The notes beneath the pieces were generated by a model. The model ran no database searches. It was not told the origin of the DNA and saw only the letters and a program-made list of their open reading frames with translations. From JAGNGI01 sp035448825 (GTDB lineage: Bacteria; Fidelibacterota; UBA2242): DNA of 15,661 nucleotides. Both the position numbers and the translations under genes were made by a program. Location of the stretch: the NCBI GenBank assembly GCA_035448825.1, contig DAOTJS010000030.1, positions 1-15,661 on the forward strand. The letters run 5' to 3'. Within the stretch, counting starts at the first letter, position 1. Every line of letters starts with the position of its first letter. Below are positions 15,250 through 15,661 of this stretch, one piece after another.

Positions 15250-15661
15250 ATGAAATATCATATTGTCGGTGAGCCTATTTCCAATTTACCCTGGGAAGAT
15301 CGGCCGCAAGGCTGTTCAGATATAGTCTGGCGATTTAGTAAAAATCCGCTAATTGGGTGGAATCCCATTCCGAAAGCTGCCCGCATTTTCAATAGCGCCG
15401 TTATTCCATACAGGGGTGAGTTTGTCGGTGTTTTTCGCGCGGATCAGAAAAATGGGCGAGCGACGCTTTTTTCCGGTAGGAGTCACGACGGATTAAAGTG
15501 GGAAATCGGGCCGGATCCGATTAATTGGGTGGATGAGCAAGGCAATCCCAAACCACTTAGCTATGGCTATGATCCCCGCTTAGTGAAAATTGATGATACC
15601 TATTACATCGTCTGGTGTGATGATCTGCACGGCCCTTCGATTGGTTTAGGTAAGACGCAGG
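15250..15661 (+). CDS. GH130 beta-mannoside phosphorylase (partial, runs off the window)
   Basis: The first 137 codons of a GH130 enzyme, read from ATG at 15250 with AAAGGAA about eight bases upstream. Visible family blocks are LPWEDRPQGCSD, VWRFSKNPLIGW (27-38), RIFNSAVIPY (45-54), GVFRAD (60-65) and YGYDPRL (105-111), where Asp108 is the likely general acid. Members phosphorolyse mannosyl-glucose or beta-1,4-manno-oligosaccharides to mannose 1-phosphate in the cytoplasm. Without the C-terminus I cannot decide between mannosylglucose phosphorylase and mannooligosaccharide phosphorylase. Being next to cellobiose phosphorylase fits glucomannan breakdown. Thirty bases separate it from the symporter, so it is probably in the same operon. 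Confidence 0.9.
   Translation, partial: MKYHIVGEPISNLPWEDRPQGCSDIVWRFSKNPLIGWNPIPKAARIFNSAVIPYRGEFVGVFRADQKNGRATLFSGRSHDGLKWEIGPDPINWVDEQGNPKPLSYGYDPRLVKIDDTYYIVWCDDLHGPSIGLGKTQ

Overview
The window looks like a moderately AT-rich bacterial chromosome segment. The secreted endoglucanase at 7675-9021 ends in a type IX secretion (Por/T9SS type A) sorting domain containing QNYPNPFN. This points to the wider FCB assemblage (Bacteroidota/Ignavibacteria, Calditrichota, KSB1- or Marinimicrobia-like lineages). The exact phylum cannot be fixed from the sequence.

Left block (1-3373, minus strand): an NADP-dependent SDR of the YdfG type, a type 2 isopentenyl-diphosphate isomerase (fni) and an UshA/5'-nucleotidase-like exported protein follow one another on the minus strand. 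An intact tRNA-Ala(GGC) with its own terminator comes next. Beyond it lie at least two decayed tandem copies of the tRNA-Ala/terminator unit. The one fully in view carries insertions in its D and T loops, one of them a palindromic element. The UshA-like gene is split by a single in-frame TGA at the position where homologues, as I recall them, carry the second Cys of an EPCGC motif. A weak hairpin follows at SECIS-like spacing. It is therefore either a candidate selenoprotein gene or a very fresh nonsense mutation.

Middle block (3374-7674): after a 477-base AT-rich intergenic region come a MATE-family efflux pump and a TauE/SafE-family permease, both on the plus strand. Then comes a 560-bp internally deleted IS982-family element with perfect 13-bp terminal inverted repeats. 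It abuts a 5'-truncated SxtJ-family membrane gene, followed by a 52-residue DUF5989 gene. These two are the usual tail of a carbamoyltransferase cluster whose catalytic gene is absent here, so this looks like a deletion scar.

Right block (7675-15661, plus strand): a compact beta-glucan/glucomannan utilisation cluster. It encodes a T9SS-exported GH5 endoglucanase, an exported GH3 beta-glucosidase, a GH94 cellobiose phosphorylase (TTG start), a GPH-family sugar:cation symporter and the start of a GH130 mannoside phosphorylase that runs off the window. The inferred logic is that GH5 cuts beta-1,4-glucan or glucomannan outside the cell, GH3 trims oligosaccharides, the symporter imports disaccharides, and GH94 and GH130 split Glc-Glc and Man-Glc by phosphorolysis in the cytoplasm. 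No SusC/SusD pair or regulator is in view.
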